DNA of 56,996 nucleotides from Peptococcaceae bacterium (GTDB lineage Bacteria; Bacillota; Peptococcia; DRI-13; PHAD01), in NCBI GenBank assembly GCA_024655825.1, contig JANLFJ010000020.1, positions 1 through 56,996 of the forward strand, read 5' to 3'. Positions 25,442 to 34,188 of the stretch are shown piece by piece; within the stretch, counting starts at the first letter, position 1, and each line of letters starts with the position of its first letter. Both the position numbers and the translations under genes were made by a program. The notes under the pieces are model-generated. The model was not told where the DNA came from, searched no databases, and saw only the letters and a program-made list of their open reading frames with translations.

Positions 25442-25469
25442 TTGACGGGGGCCGTATCTGAGGTATAAT
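25442..25469 (+). promoter_or_regulatory. Promoter of the ktrB operon
   Basis: TTGACG (25442-25447) and TATAAT (25464-25469) with a 16-base spacer, 45 bases before ktrB. A strong sigma-A type promoter. The 205-base gap after pyk holds no riboswitch that I recognise. Confidence 0.8.
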
Positions 25470-25514
25470 AAGTCGTAGGCTTGTTGGCCTTATGGATGTT
25501 TCGGAGGAATTTAT

Positions 25515-26885
25515 GTGCGCGAAGTGCAAATTGAGTTGAAAAAAAACAAGCCCGACGGGCAGGGGATTTTCACGCCTGCCCAGATGCTGGCCCTTGGTTT
25601 TATAGCTGTTATCTTTATTGGGGCGGCACTTTTGTCGCTGCCGTACTCGTCGGCCGACGGAAAGGGTCTGCCGTTCATTGATGCTCTTTTTACATCAACT
25701 TCGGCGGTGTGCGTAACAGGCCTGGTTGTTGTGGATACGGGCACGTATTTTTCTGCCTTCGGCCAGCTGGTCATACTTCTGTTGATTGAGATTGGCGGGC
25801 TGGGATTTATGACTTTCGCCACACTATTTGCCATTTTATTGGGGAGAAAGATAACGCTCAAGGAAAGGATTCTCCTGCAGGAGGCGCTTAACCAGCTCTC
25901 GCTGGAAGGGATTGTTCGCCTGGCCAAGCATGTGATGAAAATTGCCTTTGTAATCCAGGCCACAGGCGCGGTGCTGTTAAGCCTGGCCTGGTGGAAGGAA
26001 CTGGGACCCGGTCGAGCAGTTTATTACGGTATTTTCCATGCTGTTTCCGCTTTTAATAATGCCGGATTTGACCTGTTTGGAGATTTCCGCAGCCTTGAGG
26101 CGTATGCCGGTGATATCATGACAAACCTGGTGGTGGCGGCCTTGATAATTACGGGCGGGCTGGGTTTTGTAGTCCTTGCTGAACTTTACGCCAAACGCAA
26201 AAGTAAGCTGTCCCTTCATTCACACCTGGTGATAATCGCTTCGGCTGCCTTAATCATATTCGGTACATTTGCTATCCTGATTCTGGAGTACAGTAACCCT
26301 AAAACCCTGGCTTTACTGGAACCTCAGGACAGGGTGCTGGCCTCTTTCTTCCAGGCAGTCACCCCGCGTACGGCGGGATTCAGCACCTTGCCGATCAGCG
26401 GAATGAGGGATACCACTCTGCTTGTGCTGATCGTTTACATGTTCATTGGGGCTGCCCCCGGCTCCACGGGGGGCGGGATTAAGGTAACCACCTTTGTTTC
26501 GCTAGCGGCATCCGTTGCTGCCAGTTTTAAGGGAAAAGTGGAAGTAGTAATCGGGGAGCGCGCGCTTCCCCCTGTAATTATCCAGAAGGCTGTGGCAGTA
26601 GCTTTATCGGCTCTTGTCCTGGTCCTTGTCGTGACAGGAGTGTTGACCATGACGGAAGAAGCGGGTTTTCTTCCCCTCCTCTTTGAAGCTGTTTCGGCGT
26701 TCGGGACGGTCGGCCTTTCAACGGGCGTTACACCCCAGCTGACTGCGGCAGGTAAAACTGTCATCATTTTTACCATGTACGCCGGGCGGATAGGCCCGGT
26801 AACCTTGGCCTATGCCCTGGCGCAAAAGCGAAAAATTTCGCTTGCCCATATCAAGTACCCTGAAGAAAAGATTCTGATAGGCTAG
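25515..26885 (+). CDS. ktrB: Potassium uptake channel subunit KtrB
   Basis: Membrane K+/Na+ symport channel of the Trk/Ktr/HKT family, 456 residues. It has four repeated pore motifs; recognisable filters are TSTSAVCVTGLVV (about residues 57-69), AFNNAGFDLFG, TPRTAGFST and SAFGTVGLSTGVTP, each with a central Gly. GTG 25515 lies behind CGGAGGAA. The regulatory subunit gene ktrA follows after 14 bases. Length and the single-RCK partner favour Ktr over TrkH. Confidence 0.95.
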   Translation: MREVQIELKKNKPDGQGIFTPAQMLALGFIAVIFIGAALLSLPYSSADGKGLPFIDALFTSTSAVCVTGLVVVDTGTYFSAFGQLVILLLIEIGGLGFMTFATLFAILLGRKITLKERILLQEALNQLSLEGIVRLAKHVMKIAFVIQATGAVLLSLAWWKELGPGRAVYYGIFHAVSAFNNAGFDLFGDFRSLEAYAGDIMTNLVVAALIITGGLGFVVLAELYAKRKSKLSLHSHLVIIASAALIIFGTFAILILEYSNPKTLALLEPQDRVLASFFQAVTPRTAGFSTLPISGMRDTTLLVLIVYMFIGAAPGSTGGGIKVTTFVSLAASVAASFKGKVEVVIGERALPPVIIQKAVAVALSALVLVLVVTGVLTMTEEAGFLPLLFEAVSAFGTVGLSTGVTPQLTAAGKTVIIFTMYAGRIGPVTLAYALAQKRKISLAHIKYPEEKILIG

Positions 26886-26899
26886 GAGGAAAGAAGCGC

Positions 26900-27547
26900 A
26901 TGCGAAAACAGTTTGCCGTGATTGGCCTGGGCCGTTTTGGGAAGAGTGTGGCCCTAACCCTGAGTGAACTGGGACATGACGTATTGGCCATCGACAATGC
27001 AGAAAGCAATATCCAGGAGGTCGCAAATTCGGTAACCCATGCCGTGCAGGCCGACGCTCGCGAGGAAGAGACGCTGCGAGCCCTGGGCATCCGTAATTTC
27101 GATGTCGTCATCGTAGCCATAGGCAACGATATTGAGGCCAATATTCTAATTACTCTAATGTTAAAAGAAATGGGGGTCAAGTTTGTGGTCTCCAAGGCCA
27201 TGAACGCGCTGCACGGCAAGGTATTGGGAAAAATCGGCGCCGATAAAATCGTTTTCCCGGAAAAGGACATGGGAATAAGATTGGCCCACAACCTGGTAAC
27301 GTTTAACGTCATGGACTATATCGAGCTGGCTCCTGGCTACAGCGTTCTGGAAACAATGACTCCCTCCAGGTTTGTCGGAAAGTCGCTGGGCGAATTGAAT
27401 TTACGGGCTCGCTACGGGATCAGCGTAATGGCCATAAAGAAAGCCGGAACCGTTGTAATTGCTCCCGGAGCCGGGGCCGTTCTTGAAGAGAAAGACATTT
27501 TGATCGTGGTCGGAGAAAATGAAGACCTGGCCAGGCTGCAGGATTAG
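26900..27547 (+). CDS. ktrA: Potassium uptake regulatory subunit KtrA
   Basis: Cytosolic 215-residue gating ring subunit: RCK_N Rossmann domain with IGLGRFGKS (residues ~8-16) and acidic Asp at the end of the second strand (LAIDNAE), binding ATP/ADP or NAD(H), then an RCK_C domain (about 135-215) that can bind c-di-AMP in Firmicutes homologues. It opens the KtrB channel. Behind AGGAGGAAAG, in one operon with ktrB and a ZIP transporter gene. Confidence 0.95.
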   Translation: MRKQFAVIGLGRFGKSVALTLSELGHDVLAIDNAESNIQEVANSVTHAVQADAREEETLRALGIRNFDVVIVAIGNDIEANILITLMLKEMGVKFVVSKAMNALHGKVLGKIGADKIVFPEKDMGIRLAHNLVTFNVMDYIELAPGYSVLETMTPSRFVGKSLGELNLRARYGISVMAIKKAGTVVIAPGAGAVLEEKDILIVVGENEDLARLQD

Positions 27548-27550
27548 AGT

Positions 27551-28291
27551 TTGCGGAGGGTTGAAAAGGAAGGGGTGGTTCTTATTTCCATATTGCTGCT
27601 TAGTTTTTTGGCTGGACTGGTTACGGGAGTGGGAGCCCTCATTGCCGTTTTTATTAAAAATCCCTCGAAAAAAGCGCTTTCTTTTTCTTTAGGTTTTGCT
27701 TCCGGCATCATGCTGGGCATTTCCACTTTAAGCCTTATTCCGGAAAGCGTGACCGCCGGGGATTTGGCCACCTGCTTTGCCGGGATTGTAGGGGGAGCCG
27801 CGTTTTTATGGCTTGTCGACATGCTTCTTCCTCATATTCATAAAACCGAAACCGAGCGCGATATTTATATGAAGCTTGGCAGTTTCATCGCCCTGGGCAT
27901 TGCTTTTCATAACCTTCCGGAGGGGATCGCTATAGGGGCCAGCAACCAGGTTTCGGCGCAGCTTGGTTTTTACACCGCCTTTTCCATCGGTATCCACAAC
28001 ATTGCCGAAGGGTTAAGTGTTGCCATGCCCCTTTGCCTGGGAAAGATGGACAGGATGAAAATCGTATTTATTACCACTTTGACGGGGCTAGCCACTCTTG
28101 GGGGAACGGTTCTTGGCAGCAGCCTGGTTTCCGTTTCCGGCTTTTTCATCTCGGTTTCCTTGGCCTTTGCCGCGGGAGCAATGATATATATCGTCAGCGA
28201 TGAACTGATTCCTTTAAGCCATCACGCTCATAGTCACTTTGCGAATATTGGAATAGTGCTGGGAATAATTATGGCTTTGGGCGTAAAATAA
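27551..28291 (+). CDS. ZIP-family divalent metal transporter
   Basis: Integral membrane protein of the ZIP (ZupT-like) family, moving Zn2+ or similar cations into the cytosol. Eight hydrophobic segments are visible. Helices four and five carry the metal-site motifs HNLPEGIAIGAS and HNIAEGLSVAMP, both complete with His-Asn and Glu. The region between helices three and four has few His. The start is uncertain: TTG 27551 overlaps the ktrA end, GTG 27575 is a good alternative just before the first helix. It ends in a terminator; an ArsR-type regulator gene converges on it. Confidence 0.88.
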   Translation: MRRVEKEGVVLISILLLSFLAGLVTGVGALIAVFIKNPSKKALSFSLGFASGIMLGISTLSLIPESVTAGDLATCFAGIVGGAAFLWLVDMLLPHIHKTETERDIYMKLGSFIALGIAFHNLPEGIAIGASNQVSAQLGFYTAFSIGIHNIAEGLSVAMPLCLGKMDRMKIVFITTLTGLATLGGTVLGSSLVSVSGFFISVSLAFAAGAMIYIVSDELIPLSHHAHSHFANIGIVLGIIMALGVK

Positions 28292-28323
28292 AAAAGAAGC
28301 CCGGTTTATGCCGGGTCTTTTTT
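28292..28323. terminator. Bidirectional terminator between ZIP and ArsR genes
   Basis: CCCGG and CCGGG stem with a six-base loop flanked by A-rich and T-rich runs (AAAAAAG / TCTTTTTT), usable from both sides. Confidence 0.8.
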
Positions 28324-28325
28324 GG

Positions 28326-28631
28326 TTATTCGGAAACGTCGGGGAGAAGGGTTTTTACCACGTTAATGGCGTCCTGGTTAATGGCATAGTATGTGATTTC
28401 TGTTCCCGACCTTTTTCCTTCAACTATGCCGTAAGCTTTCAGTTTGCTCAGGTGCTGAGAAATAGTAGACTGGGGCATGGTCAGGCAGCCCTGCATTTTT
28501 GTGACGTTGCAGCCCCCGCTGTCGATGAGGTTCTTCACTATGCAGAGACGAATCGGATGAGCAAGGGATTTCAGCAGTTCGGCTTTCGTTTCCAGCAACT
28601 TCTTTTGTTTTCCTTTCATGGTCAAAGGCAT
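28326..28631 (-). CDS. ArsR-family helix-turn-helix regulator
   Basis: A 101-residue winged-helix repressor. Helix-turn-helix about residues 45-68 with TMPQSTISQHLSKLKAYGIV, and the N-terminal HPIRLCIVKNL helix typical for ArsR/SmtB. Two cysteines (CNVTKMQGC) just before the recognition helix could bind metal or a thiol signal. Start ATG 28631 behind AAAGGGG. It is divergent from the sufCB operon and converges with the ZIP gene; either could be its target. An eight-base palindrome TTCATGAA lies at 28671-28678 in the divergent promoter region. Confidence 0.9.
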   Translation of the reverse strand: MPLTMKGKQKKLLETKAELLKSLAHPIRLCIVKNLIDSGGCNVTKMQGCLTMPQSTISQHLSKLKAYGIVEGKRSGTEITYYAINQDAINVVKTLLPDVSE

Positions 28632-28827
28632 AATTTCAACCCCTTTGGTTTTTAATACTTTTTTATAAAATTCATGAAATATTCGCTACAGTTATGATAA
28701 ACCAAATAAATAAATATAGCAATTACTTTTATTGTCTCTGGACGGATAATTATCTTTTTGAGAAAATAATCGTGTAAACGCCAGGCGAGCAAATCGTGGA
28801 AAAAGGATCGACAAGGAGGCAAACGCT

Positions 28828-29562
28828 GTGCTTGAACTGCAAAACGTTTCGTATAACGGCGAAGATGATACCCCGGTTTTGAAGGATATAAACCTGACGC
28901 TTCAGGACAGGAAGTTTTACGTTATAACCGGGCCCAACGGGGGGGGCAAATCTTCGCTGGCCAAGGTGATTATGGGGATTTACCAGCCGTCTGCGGGAAG
29001 GATTGTCCTGGACGGAGAAGACATTACCGGTCTTGGTGTTACGGAAAGGGCCCGGCGTGGTATCGGCTTTGCTTTCCAGCACCCTCCCCGTTTCAAAGGG
29101 ATTACGGTAGGCGAACTTCTCCACTTGGCCGGCGGTTCACAGAAGACTGCCGCCGGCTGCAACCAGCTCGTCGATGTGGGCCTGTGCCCCAAGGACTATA
29201 CCGGCAGAGAAGTAAACGGCAGCCTTTCCGGCGGGGAGTTAAAACGCGTGGAGATCGCTACGCTTTTGGGCAGGAAGCTGAAAATAGCCATCTTTGACGA
29301 ACCGGAGGCCGGGATAGACCTGTGGAGTTTCGGCCGCCTCACTGAAACCTTCCGCCGGATCCATGCCAGTAACGAGCAGACGACGGTAATAATCTCTCAC
29401 CAGGAGAGAATACTCGAACTGGCCGACGAGATCATCTTAGTAGCCGAAGGGCAGGTGCAGGAAAGAGGGGAGAAAGAAAAGCTTCTTGCCAGGATCCTGC
29501 AAGAGTGCGACTGCAGCAAAAATTGCCTGGAAAGGGCGGTCGGAGCAAATGAATGCCGTTGA
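28828..29562 (+). CDS. sufC: SufC-like ABC ATPase of a minimal SufCB system
   Basis: Cytosolic ABC ATPase working with SufB in iron-sulfur cluster assembly. Walker A GPNGGGKSS (about 36-44), signature NGSLSGGELKR (about 130-140), Walker B IAIFDEPEAGID and an H-loop IISHQE. The C-terminal tail holds three clustered cysteines in ECDCSKNC, which ordinary SufC lacks. GTG 28828 is behind AAGGAGG. The gene overlaps the SufB-like gene, and no sufD, sufS or sufU follows. This matches the two-gene SMS arrangement described in archaea and anaerobic bacteria. Confidence 0.9.
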   Translation: MLELQNVSYNGEDDTPVLKDINLTLQDRKFYVITGPNGGGKSSLAKVIMGIYQPSAGRIVLDGEDITGLGVTERARRGIGFAFQHPPRFKGITVGELLHLAGGSQKTAAGCNQLVDVGLCPKDYTGREVNGSLSGGELKRVEIATLLGRKLKIAIFDEPEAGIDLWSFGRLTETFRRIHASNEQTTVIISHQERILELADEIILVAEGQVQERGEKEKLLARILQECDCSKNCLERAVGANECR

Positions 29563-30466
29563 GAGAAGAATACTTAAAGAGGTAGCAGGTCTGCACGATA
29601 TTCCCAGGGGAGCCTATAACATCAGGAAGAACGGGGAGGGGATGGGCCGCGAGTCGACGGCCAATATAGAAATACGGTCCAAGGAGGACAAGCCGGGGAT
29701 CGACGTTATTATAAAACCGGGCACGAAAGGGGAAAGCGTCCATATCCCCGTCATCATCACGGAAACCGGCCTGGAAGATGTGGTTTACAACACGTTTTAC
29801 GTGGGCGAAGGTTCCGATGTCCTGATTGTCGCTGGCTGCGGCATCCACAACCCTGGCGCTCGCAAGTCCCAGCACGACGGCATCCATGATTTTATCATCT
29901 GCAGGGGGGCAAGGGTGCGCTATGTGGAAAAACATTACGGCGAAGGAGAAGGGACGGGGGGGCGGGTTCTTAACCCCAAAACCGTGGTGGAAATAGAAGA
30001 GGGCGGTTATGCGGAATTTGAACTGGTTCAGATCAAAGGCGTCGATTCCACTAAACGCCGCACCGAAGCGGTAATACACAAGAACGGGCATATCGTCATT
30101 ACGGAAAGGCTGCTGACGCACGGCAATCAGCAGGCGGAATCCGAAATGCTTGTGGAACTGGTAGGCGAGAACTCGGCCGCCCAGATCGTCTCGCGCTCGG
30201 TGGCCCAGGAGGAATCAAGCCAGGTCTTTTATCCCCGCATGGCGGGCTTTGCCAAATGCCGGGGCCACGTGCAGTGCGACGCAATCATTATGGACAGGGC
30301 CGTGGTGAGGGCCATACCGGAGATCGCGGCCCATCACGCTGATGCCCAGCTGGTCCATGAGGCGGCCATCGGCAAGATCGCCGGCGAGCAGATTATCAAG
30401 CTGATGTCTCTCGGCTTGACGGAGAAGGAAGCGGAGGAGACGATCCTGCAAGGGTTTTTAAAATAG
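29549..30466 (+). CDS. sufB: SufB/SufD-like Fe-S scaffold subunit
   Basis: A 305-residue beta-helix protein of the SufBD family, shorter than classical SufB (about 470) because the N-terminal domain is missing. Family features: VIITETGLEDVVYNTFYVGEGSDV, GCGIHN, HDGIHDF, and the C-terminal RAVVRAIPEIAAHH and VHEAAIGKI..EQI..LMSLGLTEKEAE segment. I choose ATG 29549, which overlaps the end of sufC, rather than an upstream in-frame start. Forms a complex with the SufC-like ATPase. Confidence 0.9.
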   Translation: MNAVERRILKEVAGLHDIPRGAYNIRKNGEGMGRESTANIEIRSKEDKPGIDVIIKPGTKGESVHIPVIITETGLEDVVYNTFYVGEGSDVLIVAGCGIHNPGARKSQHDGIHDFIICRGARVRYVEKHYGEGEGTGGRVLNPKTVVEIEEGGYAEFELVQIKGVDSTKRRTEAVIHKNGHIVITERLLTHGNQQAESEMLVELVGENSAAQIVSRSVAQEESSQVFYPRMAGFAKCRGHVQCDAIIMDRAVVRAIPEIAAHHADAQLVHEAAIGKIAGEQIIKLMSLGLTEKEAEETILQGFLK

Positions 30467-30570
30467 CCGCCGGCTGATTCCTGATCGGAGAAGGCAATAA
30501 AGCGGGCAATTGGCGGGAGAACTTTTAGGGCTATGACTTCAGTGAAAAATATGCTTATTGGAGGTTAACC

Positions 30571-32292
30571 ATGAAAATCCTGCGGGTAAATATGAGGACA
30601 AAGGCAACAATTAAGGAAGAACTGCCCAGGGAATGGGAGTTGTACGGCTGCAGGGGCTTGGTCGCCAAGGTGCTTTTGAAAGAGGTGCCTCCCGCCTGCG
30701 AGCCGCTAGGTCCTTTCAACAAACTGGTCTTTGCCAACGGGCCGATGGCCTTCCCCAATGTTTCCAGCGCGGGAAGATTCTCCGCCGGCGGAAAGAGCCC
30801 CCTGACCGGCGGCATAAAGGAGGCGAATTCCGGCGGTATCGCTGGTCTCAGGTTGGCCGGGCAGGGCTTCCGGGCCGTGATTATTGAAGACAAGCCGGAA
30901 AACCGGGAAGAGCTTTACGTATTGCATATCGGCAGGGACCGGATTCGGCTGGAGAACGCCGCCGAATATAAACTGATGGGGGTTCATGAACTGGCGGAAA
31001 AACTGTTCGCCAGGTACGGCAAAGATGTAAGCCTGACGATGATAGGTCCGGCCGGTGAAATGCTGATGTCGTCGGCGGCGATAGTTAATGTGGACAAAGA
31101 CGGCAATCCCAGCCGATGCTGCGCGCGCGGCGGGCTGGGAGCGGTGATGGGCTCCAAGGGGCTCAAGGCGGTGGTTGTGGAAAACGACGGCGACTTCCGG
31201 CAGGAAATAAAAGACCCTAAAAAGTTTAATGAAACTGTGAAGGCATACGCCGAACTGCTGCGGACCAGCCACCAGACGAGCGTAGCCTATACGCTGTACG
31301 GAACGGCGGGCCTGATTGCCACCATCAACGAGCTGGGAGGGATGACCTCATATGCGTTCAGGAGCGGCTCCTTCGACAAGGTTGAGGAAATCACCGGAGA
31401 GAAGCTCTATGATGTAATAAACGAACGGGGCGGCGAGGGGACGCCGACCCATGCCTGCATGCCGGGATGCCTGATCAGGTCTTCCAACGTTTTCGCCGGC
31501 AAGGACGGCAAAAAGAAGGTCGCTTCCTTTGAATATGAAACCATCGCCATGCTCGGTTCCAACCTGGGCATTGGCAATTTCGACGAAATAGCCGAACTGA
31601 ATTATTTATGCAACGATTACGGGATCGATACCATCGAGATCGGCGCGGCGCTTGGCGTATACATGGACCTGGGATTGGCCAGGTTCGGGGATGCCGCGGC
31701 GGCCGCCGGCCTGATCAAAGAGGTGGGGAGCGGCACCCTGCTGGGGAAGGTGCTTGGTGAAGGCGCTGCCGTAACAGCCAGGATTTTCAAGTCGCTGCGG
31801 GCGCCGGTCGCCAAAGGTCAGAGCATTGCCGCCCACGAACCGCGTTCCATCAAAGGGATGTCGGTAACTTATGCCACCTCGCCGATGGGTGCGGACCATA
31901 CGGCAGGGGTGACGACCAGGGCCAAGGTAAACCAGCTCGACCCCAACGGGCAGATGGAACTGTCCCGCAGCACCCAGGTGAGAATGGCGGCTGTTGATAC
32001 GCTGGGGGTATGCATGTTTGTTACAACTGCTGGGATGAAAGCCCTGCTTTACCTGGTGGAGATGCTAAACGCCGTCTATGGAACGGAGCATACCGTGGAA
32101 TTCATTAACAAGCTGGGGAAGGATGTTATCCTTACGGAGAGGGAGTTTAATACCAGGGCCGGCTTTAACGGGTATGACGACAGAATGCCGGAGTTTATGA
32201 TGTATGAAGCCATTCCTCCCCATAACGCCGTTTCCGACATACCCAAGGAGCATTACAAGTTGTTCTGGGATGATGATTATTGGAAAAAATGA
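30571..32292 (+). CDS. Aldehyde:ferredoxin oxidoreductase family protein
   Basis: Tungsten/molybdenum bis-pterin enzyme oxidising aldehydes to acids with ferredoxin, 573 residues. N-terminal pterin-binding domain with KSPLTGGIKEANSGG (about 75-89), then GLGAVMGSKGLKAV (about 188-201). In the middle domain the Fe-S site shows Cys296 and Cys300 (ACMPGC) and Cys481 (LGVCMF); the position of the first Cys of the canonical CxxCxxxC is Thr293. Either the cluster has a different ligand or is altered. ATG behind TGGAGG. The stop overlaps the MoaD-like carrier gene. Confidence 0.9.
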   Translation: MKILRVNMRTKATIKEELPREWELYGCRGLVAKVLLKEVPPACEPLGPFNKLVFANGPMAFPNVSSAGRFSAGGKSPLTGGIKEANSGGIAGLRLAGQGFRAVIIEDKPENREELYVLHIGRDRIRLENAAEYKLMGVHELAEKLFARYGKDVSLTMIGPAGEMLMSSAAIVNVDKDGNPSRCCARGGLGAVMGSKGLKAVVVENDGDFRQEIKDPKKFNETVKAYAELLRTSHQTSVAYTLYGTAGLIATINELGGMTSYAFRSGSFDKVEEITGEKLYDVINERGGEGTPTHACMPGCLIRSSNVFAGKDGKKKVASFEYETIAMLGSNLGIGNFDEIAELNYLCNDYGIDTIEIGAALGVYMDLGLARFGDAAAAAGLIKEVGSGTLLGKVLGEGAAVTARIFKSLRAPVAKGQSIAAHEPRSIKGMSVTYATSPMGADHTAGVTTRAKVNQLDPNGQMELSRSTQVRMAAVDTLGVCMFVTTAGMKALLYLVEMLNAVYGTEHTVEFINKLGKDVILTEREFNTRAGFNGYDDRMPEFMMYEAIPPHNAVSDIPKEHYKLFWDDDYWKK

Positions 32293-32531
32293 TGGAATTA
32301 AAAGTCAGGGTTCATTCTTCTTTGAACATATGTCTTGACAAGGAGCTCAGGCACGGGTGGTTTGAAATCAAGGTCCCCGACGGGTTGAGCGCTGCCAGCC
32401 TGGCAGACGTTTTGCGGCTGCCGGCAAATGAGATCATGTTTGTCGTTGTGAACGGCAGCAAGGCCGACCCCACGCGTGTTTTAAAAGAAGGCGACAGGGT
32501 TGAAGTCTTCCCGGTGATCTCGGGCGGGTAA
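32289..32531 (+). CDS. MoaD/ThiS-like sulfur carrier linked to AOR
   Basis: An 80-residue beta-grasp protein ending in SGG, the form needed for C-terminal thiocarboxylation in pterin-cofactor synthesis. Segments NEIMFVVVNGSKAD and EGDRVEVFPVISGG are typical MoaD/ThiS. The ATG overlaps the stop of the oxidoreductase gene (ATGA), so the two are coupled, and the carrier probably serves the tungsten/molybdenum cofactor of that enzyme. Confidence 0.87.
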   Translation: MMELKVRVHSSLNICLDKELRHGWFEIKVPDGLSAASLADVLRLPANEIMFVVVNGSKADPTRVLKEGDRVEVFPVISGG

Positions 32532-32676
32532 ACAATGCCTGCGGCTTTTGACCCTGTTTGCTGATACTGCCAAAAATGCCATAAATTAAGCCGCGGGAAA
32601 GCAGAAAACAAGCAGGTTTTTTTGACCCCGGTGTATAATTAAGGTATAGTATTGCGCGCAGGCAGGAGGGGTTGAA

Positions 32677-33612
32677 ATGCTGAAAAGGCTGGCGGCAATA
32701 GCGCTGGCGGTTATACTAGTGGTTAGTTTTGCAGCGTGCGGCCAAAAAGGAAACCAGGTCAAGAAAATTGGCGACGTGGAGATCGAGGTGCTCGACCCTG
32801 CCGGTTTAAAGAATCAAGAGCTGAAAAAATGGTACGAGGAAAGTTACCGCGTGAGATTCAGTCACAGCGTTAGCTTTGTGGACGGGTATAAGTATGTGCT
32901 GGTTTGCGCCGGGGAAATGCCTTCGACTGGTTATTCGGTAGACATTGTCAATGCGCTCCGGGAAAACGGCATGGTGATCTTTTATGCTAGGCTGATACCG
33001 CCCAAGGAAGATGAGAAAACTGGGACGGCAGTCTCTTATCCCCACATTTTTTTCAGATTAAAGGAAAAAGAGGAGATAACGGTTCGGGTCGAGCTGGATA
33101 TGGGCGGAGCGGAAAGAAAGGGAGAGAATTATCCTGACAGGTTCAGCGGCATCAACGGGGTCTATATAGGACTGGCCGATAATAACTTTGTGGAAATCAG
33201 CGTGGATAAAAGCGTGAACTTTCCTCAAACCTCTAAGATGACCGTTTTTAAACTATCGGACGAAGTTAGAAAAATGTTTGAAAAGGAAAACCCGGAGTAC
33301 CAGGAGTTTAAGGAAAACGATCCGGTTAGTTTCGATTGCGTCAGGACCAAAGACGGACAGTGGGAAATAACGAAGATGGTGAATCTTTCCGGTTTCATCC
33401 AGCAAGAAGAGGCGTCTGGCGAATATGTGGGACAGATTGACGCCAATTCGGTGGAGATAAAGATACAGGGAGTTCCGCGCGCCTTCAGGTTGTCAGATCC
33501 GCTTAGGACATATTTTGAGAGTAACGAAGTTAAAACCGGGACGCCTGTAACAATAAAGTATGTAAAAGAGGGAGAAAGCCTGAAAATCGTTGATTTCAAA
33601 GTGGTTCAATAG
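32677..33612 (+). CDS. Exported lipoprotein with PrcB-like domain
   Basis: A 311-residue secreted lipoprotein: signal peptide with lipobox SFAAC (Cys about 21). Residues about 55-135 match the PrcB C-terminal domain pattern (YVLVCAGEMPSTGYSVDI, then a Pro-rich IPPKED and SYPHIFFRL). The last ~150 residues form two similar beta-rich stretches, each with an AxxVEI-type strand and an FxLSDxxRxxFE segment (about 190-202 and 268-279), so an internal duplication is likely. Function unknown; envelope location. GCAGGAGGGG precedes ATG. Confidence 0.75.
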   Translation: MLKRLAAIALAVILVVSFAACGQKGNQVKKIGDVEIEVLDPAGLKNQELKKWYEESYRVRFSHSVSFVDGYKYVLVCAGEMPSTGYSVDIVNALRENGMVIFYARLIPPKEDEKTGTAVSYPHIFFRLKEKEEITVRVELDMGGAERKGENYPDRFSGINGVYIGLADNNFVEISVDKSVNFPQTSKMTVFKLSDEVRKMFEKENPEYQEFKENDPVSFDCVRTKDGQWEITKMVNLSGFIQQEEASGEYVGQIDANSVEIKIQGVPRAFRLSDPLRTYFESNEVKTGTPVTIKYVKEGESLKIVDFKVVQ

Positions 33613-33636
33613 AGCGGGATAACGGCGGGTGAAAGC

Positions 33637-33948
33637 GTGAAAAGAATAAAAGCGGCAGCATTGAGAAAAGTGTTGGCGGCAGCAGCGGCAGTTTTGATTA
33701 ATCTCAGCCTGGTCCCTGTTTCGGAAGCCGTTGAAAGCGGGACAACATTACAGGAGCTGGAAGACTTTGTCTGCGGAAGGAAGAACCTGCCGGAAAAAAG
33801 CGTGCTGCTGACTTTTGACGACGGCTACCAGTCCAACTATATCTATGCCTATCCCATTTTAAAGATGTATTCAAATTTGCAAGCCATACGCACGTTTTGC
33901 ATAATGTTACAGGTAATCAAAAGGTTAGAAAAGGCGACAATCCCTTGA
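33637..33948 (+). pseudogene. Truncated polysaccharide deacetylase
   Basis: Starts like an exported NodB-type carbohydrate deacetylase: signal peptide (about 10-30), then a LLTFDDGYQSNYIYAYPILK strand with the metal-binding Asp-Asp. After about residue 80 the similarity stops and the frame ends at residue 103. The His-x3-His metal ligands and the catalytic C-terminal motifs are gone, and the following 240 bases have no continuation in any frame. So the gene is a remnant, apparently cut by a deletion. Confidence 0.75.
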
Positions 33949-34045
33949 AACTGAAAAGGTATGGTTTATAACCCTTAAACTGTTCCGGGAATACTTGAAG
34001 TAAGAGCACAGCCCCTTTATTGACACCTGGGTGTTTTACCTGACG

Positions 34046-34093
34046 AAAAAACAGGCTGAATGCGCTTGTCTGGCGACAGTGAGCCTGTTTTTT
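34046..34093. terminator. Terminator-like hairpin between deacetylase remnant and BsuPI gene
   Basis: AAAAAACAGGCT and AGCCTGTTTTTT pair over 12 bases with a 24-base loop. It gives T-runs on both strands and can serve both converging genes. Confidence 0.7.
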
Positions 34094-34188
34094 GCCTGTT
34101 AACGGGAAGCGGAAACTTAAAGGAAAATGGGAAAACTGCGGATGAAGAAAAGTGTTTAGCAGATGATCTAGAACAAGGTCCTTTTTTA

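Noticed and set aside
25310-25514. Possible c-di-AMP (ydaO) riboswitch upstream of ktrB
   Set aside because: Such switches often precede Ktr genes, but the conserved ydaO segments are absent; there is only a good sigma-A promoter with a 45-base leader.
30467-30570. Possible Moco/Tuco riboswitch before the aldehyde oxidoreductase gene
   Set aside because: The gap is only about 100 bases and has none of the conserved stems; it is too short for that RNA.
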